Below are positions 59,662-64,000 of a DNA stretch of 64,000 bases, piece by piece. How positions within the stretch are numbered: position 1 is the stretch's first letter; each line of letters starts with the position of its first letter. The stretch comes from Culex pipiens pallens (taxonomy: Eukaryota > Arthropoda > Insecta > Diptera > Culicidae), in NCBI RefSeq assembly GCF_016801865.2, contig NC_068939.1, forward strand, positions 63,209,273-63,273,272, written 5' to 3'. The notes beneath the pieces are model-generated. The model was not told the origin of the DNA. It searched no databases and saw only the letters and a program-made list of their open reading frames with translations. Made by a program: the position numbers and the translations under genes.

Positions 59662-62600
59662 TACTCCCGCCGGGCAGAGATGGAATCTCTGTGACCTTAA
59701 CCAAATTTGCATTATCAATGATTGGCAGAACAGCAATCTTATGGATTGCCCGCTTGTACACTACTGTGCCGATCTGTACTTCGACCGTACGCACCAAATC
59801 ATCTTTCCCGGGGAAGGTTTTTGTGATTTTTCCCAATTTCCACACCTGCACGGGCGCATCTTTTTCTTCTAGCAAGACAATCATACCTGGTTTGATGTTG
59901 GCGGATTTAACTCGATTCTTACCGCGGGGTTGAAGGGTTTGCAAATAATCGCAATGCCACTTTCTCCAAAACTCATCGCGCAATCGCTGCATGTACTGCC
60001 AGCGATTGAGCCGATTGATCTGAACACCTTCACAACTGGGTTCAGGGACGGCGGTCAGGGGACGACCAACCAAAATGTGTCCGGGGGTGAGAATCTCTGA
60101 ATCATTAGGTTCTGAAGAGGTAGCATAGAGAGGACGTGAGTTTAAAATTCCTTCAATCTGAGTCAGAACCGTAGCGTACTCTTCAAAGGACAACTTGGCT
60201 TCCTTGAGAGTTCTCTTCAAATGAAATTTGGTGCTCTTAACGGCGGCTTCCCAAATACCACCAAAGTTGGGGGCTTCGGGGGGGATGAATGACCAATTAA
60301 TTTCACGAGGCTGACAGAACTGAGCGATTTCATCGACTGTGACTTGGGACTTCAACAATTCATAGATCTCATGTAGCTCGGTTTTCGCTCCGCGGAAATT
60401 GGTTCCGTTATCGGAGTGGATTTCTCGGGGGAGGCCTCGACGACCTACAAAGCGTTTCAGAGCTGCGAGAAAAGTCTCTGTACTCATATCTGAAACGAGT
60501 TCCAAATGTACGGCTCGAGTGACCATACAAACAAACACCGAGATGTAAGCTTTTACGATCTTGGGCTTGTATCGACCTTCCTTGACATAAACTGGACCTG
60601 CGTAATCCACACCTGTGACCTCGAACGGCAGAGCTTGGTTGACACGATATGCAGGAAGATTTCCCATCAACTGACTAGCGACCTTCGGGCGAGCCTGAAA
60701 ACACGTGACGCAACGATGGGTGATTCTGCGAACTGACGACCTTCCGTCGATCAGCCAAAATCTTGTTCTCAAAGCAGCGATCAGACTCTTGGGACCAACA
60801 TGCAAATTTTCTTCATGATAAGCGCGAATCAAAAGGTCAACTACAGGGTGTTTCGGCAAAATGTAGGGGTGTTTGGAGTGAAACAACAGTGAGGATTGCT
60901 GAAGCCGACCTCCAACTCTCAAGACACCGTCCTGATAGAACGGGTGCAAACCTGCAATCTTCTTGCACGGTTCGTCATTCTGAACACGGTGGATTTCGTC
61001 ACTGAGTGCTTCGTGCTGAATAATCTTTACGATCAGTTCCAGCGAAGCGCGCAACTCAGGAATCGTTGGGTGAATCATGAACACTCGACAAGACGGATCT
61101 TTCTGACGACAATTTTGGATGAAACGCTGCACGTATGCCATCACACGCTGCAGCTTTCTGAACGAACTGAACCTTGTAAACACCGGAAGCTGGTCTTCAT
61201 TGAACACTGGGGTTGCAATGATCGGACCAAGCTTCAACTCGGGGAGTTCATCATCTGGAATTTCTGGGGGGATTTCCTCATCATACACTTCGATTCTCAG
61301 GAAGAATGGGCCTTCCCAGAACTCGGACTTCGACATTAGAGCCTCAGGAAGCATGCCTCTGGAAACAATATCAGCGGGGTTGTCCTTTGACCTGACATAT
61401 TTCCAAATAAATCCTGCGGTGAGCTCAAGAATCTTGGCAACTCTGTTTCGGACGAACACATCGAGCTTCGCCAAGGACTTCTTAAGCCACGCGAGGACAA
61501 CCTGACTGTCAGTCCAAAGTACGACTTGGCTTACCTTAAACTTGACAGTCTCGAGAACTCTAACCATCATGCGAGCCAACAATTCACACGCCATTAACTC
61601 TTTGCGGTGAATGTTGAGATCTTTCTTGGGCGAACAAACTCTTGATTTGCTGCAGAGGAGGCGAAGTTGAGCTCTGCCGTCGGACAAGATGCATCGGACG
61701 TAAATGTTTGCACCGTAAGCAACAACGGAAGCGTCGGAAAATCCATGAAGCTCAATCGCGACAGTCGACGGGCTGATAACATAGCGTGGAATCCGAATTT
61801 CACTAACCTTGGGGAGGGCTCTACGGAAACACAACCACGACGCCAGAAGATCTCCTTCGACCTTAGCGTCCCATGGCAACTCAATCAACCACAACTTCTG
61901 CATGTAAAGCTTCGCAACAACAATCACGGGGGATAGAAATCCGATGGGATCGAAAAACCTGCCGATTTCGGAGAAAATACTTCGCTTGGTGAATTCGGTG
62001 ACATCTTTCGGAAGACGCACCACGAACATAAATTCGTCAGACTGGGGACACCATGTCAGACCCAGTGCCTTGATGACCTCGTTTCCTTGATCGAGGCAAA
62101 CAAGTTTCTCACGATCAGATTCGGGAACACTACTCAACACTTCCTGGCAATTCGAGCTCCATTTGTGGACACGAAAACCTCCAGACTCCAACATCTCTCG
62201 GATCTGCCGCTGGACGACTACAGCTTCGTCCGCGGAACTAGCACCGGAAAGGACATCATCGACATAACAATCATCACGAACCACCTCGGCTGCTAGCGGA
62301 AACTTTTCTCTTTCATCCTGACACAACTGAACTAGACATCTGGTCGAGAGGAACGGGGCAGCTGCTGTGCCGTAAGTTACCGTCTGTAACTCCAGCACGC
62401 GGACCGGCTTTGAAGAGTCACTCCTCCACAGAATTCGCTGGAACCTCGTCTGAGACGAGTCGATAAGCACTTGCCGATACATTTTTTCAATATCGGCAGT
62501 GAATGCAATGGGGTGTTTACGAAATCTGAGGAGAATACTGAACAAATCACTTTGGACCGGCTTTCCAACGCGGAGGACCTCGTTGAGCGATTTCGCCGTA

Positions 62601-64000
62601 GAACCTTGCTTGGCCGACGCGTCGAACACTACTCGCAGTTTCGTGGTCGAGCTAGTCGGCCTCAGGACGGCGTGGTGGGGCATGTAGTACCGATGCTGGT
62701 CTACATCTTTGGACTCATCGACCTCACGACAATGACCAAGGGCTTCATACTCATCAATGAACTTAGCATACTGCTGCTTCAGACTTGGTTCTCTGTTGAG
62801 ACGACGCTCCAACAGCAGGAACCGACGAAGAGCGAGCGAACGGTTGTCTGGCAACCCTGACACATCTTCTCGAAACGGCAATCTAACAACAAATCGACCT
62901 GACGGTAAACGACGATGCGTTTCCACGAACAACTTCTCACATTCATCAACATCAGAGGGTGGGGGCGTTGGATCGGCAAGATCCTCGACCTCCCAAAACT
63001 TGGAAATCGTTTGATTAAGCACATCCAACGAAGCGTTGTTCGCGATGTGTGAATGGTTCACAGAATTCTCGATTTCGCCGGAAAATACCCAGCCGAAATG
63101 AGTTTCGCGCAACTCTGGCAGACCATCTGCCAGGTGCAGCTGTCCTGACTTAAGCAGGCTGAAAAACATGGAGGCACCAATCAACATATCAATTCTCTCG
63201 GGGACATTGAACTCTGGATCTGCAAGTTGGATTCCTACCGGGATCGGCCAGGAGGAAACATCAATCTTCGATCCGGGGATGATTCCAGTCACTTTTGGAA
63301 CCACCAGACATGTGATACTGGCGGCGAAGGCCGAGTATCTCGAATGAACGGTAACCCTGACTTTCTCCCTAGCATACATCTTTGACCCACCTACACCAGC
63401 GATCGGAACGTACATCGACTCACGAGGGGTCTTCAACTTGTCGGCAATCCGCTCGGAGAGAAAGTTCACTTGCGAGCCACTATCAAGAAGCGCACGGCAA
63501 AGAACGGGGTCTCCATCGTTCTCGATCAGGACAAGAGCCGTCAGCAACATCACAGTTTTCAAACTCTGGGAATGGTTGGATGAACATGAAGAGTTGAGAG
63601 GGGTTTGCTGCTGCAGGTTCTGACTCAGTGTAGTGGACGGGGGAAGGTTGGGAGATTCAGACTGGGGTGTTGTAGGGTTCGTTACTTGGAAGCTTGGGTT
63701 TGGTCTTACGCTTTGAGCTTTGGAGAAAGAGTCGTTATGGAGCAAGGTGTGGTGTTTCTTGTGGCAAGTCTGACATTTCAGGTTGCTGGAGCAACTCGAA
63801 AGTCGATGACCAGTTCGGAGGCAGTTGAAACATAACTTCAACTCACTAACTTTGGCATTGCGCTCCGGAACTGTCATTGCCAGCAACTTCGAACATTCAA
63901 AGTGACGGTGATCCGCCCCACAAACCAGACATGACTTGGCGACCTTTGCAGATGTGGCAGTATGGGATTTTGGGGTTGGTTTGGGGCAAGATGGCTTGGT
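59639..64000 (-). CDS. BEL/Pao Gag-Pol polyprotein, 3' part (N-terminus outside window)
   Basis: The polyprotein supplies the nucleocapsid, protease, reverse transcriptase, RNase H and integrase that copy the element through RNA and insert it. 1453 residues are visible; the frame is open at the right edge, so no start is chosen. Numbering from that edge: zinc knuckles at 24-36 (CX2CX3HX4C), 57-70 (CX2CX4HX4C) and 76-88 (CX2CX3HX4H). The aspartic protease has DSG at 173-175. The RT has Asp503 and YVDD at 579-582. RNase H shows Asp756, Glu801, Asp831 and Asp877. The integrase has a zinc site (His1062, His1067, Cys1097, Cys1100) and catalytic Asp1132, Asp1197 and Glu1251. A C-terminal domain of the DUF5641 kind follows. 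The YVDD box and Pao-type protease/RT spacing point to BEL/Pao, not Gypsy. No envelope is seen. The TAG stop lies about 20 bases inside the LTR, a common BEL arrangement. Nothing is broken. Confidence 0.95.
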   Translation of the reverse strand, partial: TKPSCPKPTPKSHTATSAKVAKSCLVCGADHRHFECSKLLAMTVPERNAKVSELKLCFNCLRTGHRLSSCSSNLKCQTCHKKHHTLLHNDSFSKAQSVRPNPSFQVTNPTTPQSESPNLPPSTTLSQNLQQQTPLNSSCSSNHSQSLKTVMLLTALVLIENDGDPVLCRALLDSGSQVNFLSERIADKLKTPRESMYVPIAGVGGSKMYAREKVRVTVHSRYSAFAASITCLVVPKVTGIIPGSKIDVSSWPIPVGIQLADPEFNVPERIDMLIGASMFFSLLKSGQLHLADGLPELRETHFGWVFSGEIENSVNHSHIANNASLDVLNQTISKFWEVEDLADPTPPPSDVDECEKLFVETHRRLPSGRFVVRLPFREDVSGLPDNRSLALRRFLLLERRLNREPSLKQQYAKFIDEYEALGHCREVDESKDVDQHRYYMPHHAVLRPTSSTTKLRVVFDASAKQGSTAKSLNEVLRVGKPVQSDLFSILLRFRKHPIAFTADIEKMYRQVLIDSSQTRFQRILWRSDSSKPVRVLELQTVTYGTAAAPFLSTRCLVQLCQDEREKFPLAAEVVRDDCYVDDVLSGASSADEAVVVQRQIREMLESGGFRVHKWSSNCQEVLSSVPESDREKLVCLDQGNEVIKALGLTWCPQSDEFMFVVRLPKDVTEFTKRSIFSEIGRFFDPIGFLSPVIVVAKLYMQKLWLIELPWDAKVEGDLLASWLCFRRALPKVSEIRIPRYVISPSTVAIELHGFSDASVVAYGANIYVRCILSDGRAQLRLLCSKSRVCSPKKDLNIHRKELMACELLARMMVRVLETVKFKVSQVVLWTDSQVVLAWLKKSLAKLDVFVRNRVAKILELTAGFIWKYVRSKDNPADIVSRGMLPEALMSKSEFWEGPFFLRIEVYDEEIPPEIPDDELPELKLGPIIATPVFNEDQLPVFTRFSSFRKLQRVMAYVQRFIQNCRQKDPSCRVFMIHPTIPELRASLELIVKIIQHEALSDEIHRVQNDEPCKKIAGLHPFYQDGVLRVGGRLQQSSLLFHSKHPYILPKHPVVDLLIRAYHEENLHVGPKSLIAALRTRFWLIDGRSSVRRITHRCVTCFQARPKVASQLMGNLPAYRVNQALPFEVTGVDYAGPVYVKEGRYKPKIVKAYISVFVCMVTRAVHLELVSDMSTETFLAALKRFVGRRGLPREIHSDNGTNFRGAKTELHEIYELLKSQVTVDEIAQFCQPREINWSFIPPEAPNFGGIWEAAVKSTKFHLKRTLKEAKLSFEEYATVLTQIEGILNSRPLYATSSEPNDSEILTPGHILVGRPLTAVPEPSCEGVQINRLNRWQYMQRLRDEFWRKWHCDYLQTLQPRGKNRVKSANIKPGMIVLLEEKDAPVQVWKLGKITKTFPGKDDLVRTVEVQIGTVVYKRAIHKIAVLPIIDNANLVKVTEIPSLPGGSMLAPTPK
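59662..59673 (-). other. Polypurine tract of the BEL/Pao element
   Basis: Sense CCGGCGGGAGTA immediately upstream of the LTR's TGTTGG. Position and purine content fit the plus-strand primer of reverse transcription. It is imperfect, which is usual in BEL elements. Confidence 0.6.

Larger units (their letters stand above)
58778..64000 (-). mobile_element. BEL/Pao LTR retrotransposon, 3' part, open at right edge
   Basis: On the minus strand the order is gag end, protease, RT, RNase H, integrase, polypurine tract and LTR, which is the BEL/Pao order. The visible frame has no stop or frameshift, and the LTR has clean TG...CA ends, so this is a recent, possibly competent copy. The N-terminal gag, primer-binding site and 5' LTR lie to the right of the window, so TSD and LTR-LTR identity cannot be assessed. 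Confidence 0.95.

Noticed and set aside
59624..63835. Many plus-strand frames of 60-147 residues
   Set aside because: Shadows of the minus-strand BEL/Pao polyprotein.

Overview
This looks like nuclear DNA from a mosquito, most likely a culicine and probably Culex. It is AT-rich with almost no open coding sequence. It is crowded with short inverted-repeat transposons, tRNA-derived SINEs, long-inverted-repeat (foldback) elements and one intact BEL/Pao LTR retrotransposon. Terminal sequences such as TAGGGGAGATGGGGGTAAGAC and the GCCTTCCTC...GAGGAAGGC pair are, from memory, mosquito repeat hallmarks. The species call is inference.

Layout. 1-1910 is a degenerate T-rich minisatellite. At 2789-2873 (+) there is a short GC3-rich stretch behind a strong polypyrimidine tract and AG. 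I read it as the last coding exon of an unidentified gene. After it, blocks of A-rich, CA-rich sequence (about 3300-4430, 9700-11560 and 13870-20745) look like a very long 3' UTR, broken by two transposon-bearing stretches. The last block ends at a canonical AATAAA with a GT-rich downstream element near 20716-20755.

From about 20.8 to 58.8 kb the window is nearly all repeats. They include a hairpin (21711-21948), a 1.1-kb foldback (23655-24793), and a foldback with tandem 16-bp subrepeats inside another MITE (27479-30473). A 3.8-kb Mutator-like foldback with a 10-bp target-site duplication (TSD) (30571-34400) follows, then several smaller foldbacks. There is also a 650-bp (CAAAAAA)n satellite, two nested hAT-type elements (49382-50937) and a 1.15-kb TA-flanked MITE (51855-53003). 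A second copy of a hAT-type element (54979-57890) holds three independent insertions, each with its own TSD. The first copy, at 7114-8608, preserves the empty sites but has grown a 336-bp (TA)n tract.

58778-64000 (minus strand) is the 3' part of a BEL/Pao element: the end of gag, complete protease, RT, RNase H and integrase in one open frame, and an 884-bp 3' LTR. Its gag start and 5' LTR lie beyond the right edge.

Apart from the BEL polyprotein and the putative exon, I support no protein-coding gene. Most long open frames come from the (TA)n and (CAAAAAA)n repeats or from repeat families. I did not find a clear new biochemical system. The most notable features are the dated nests of non-autonomous transposons, the density of long hairpins (possible endogenous siRNA sources) and the possible roughly 18-kb 3' UTR.
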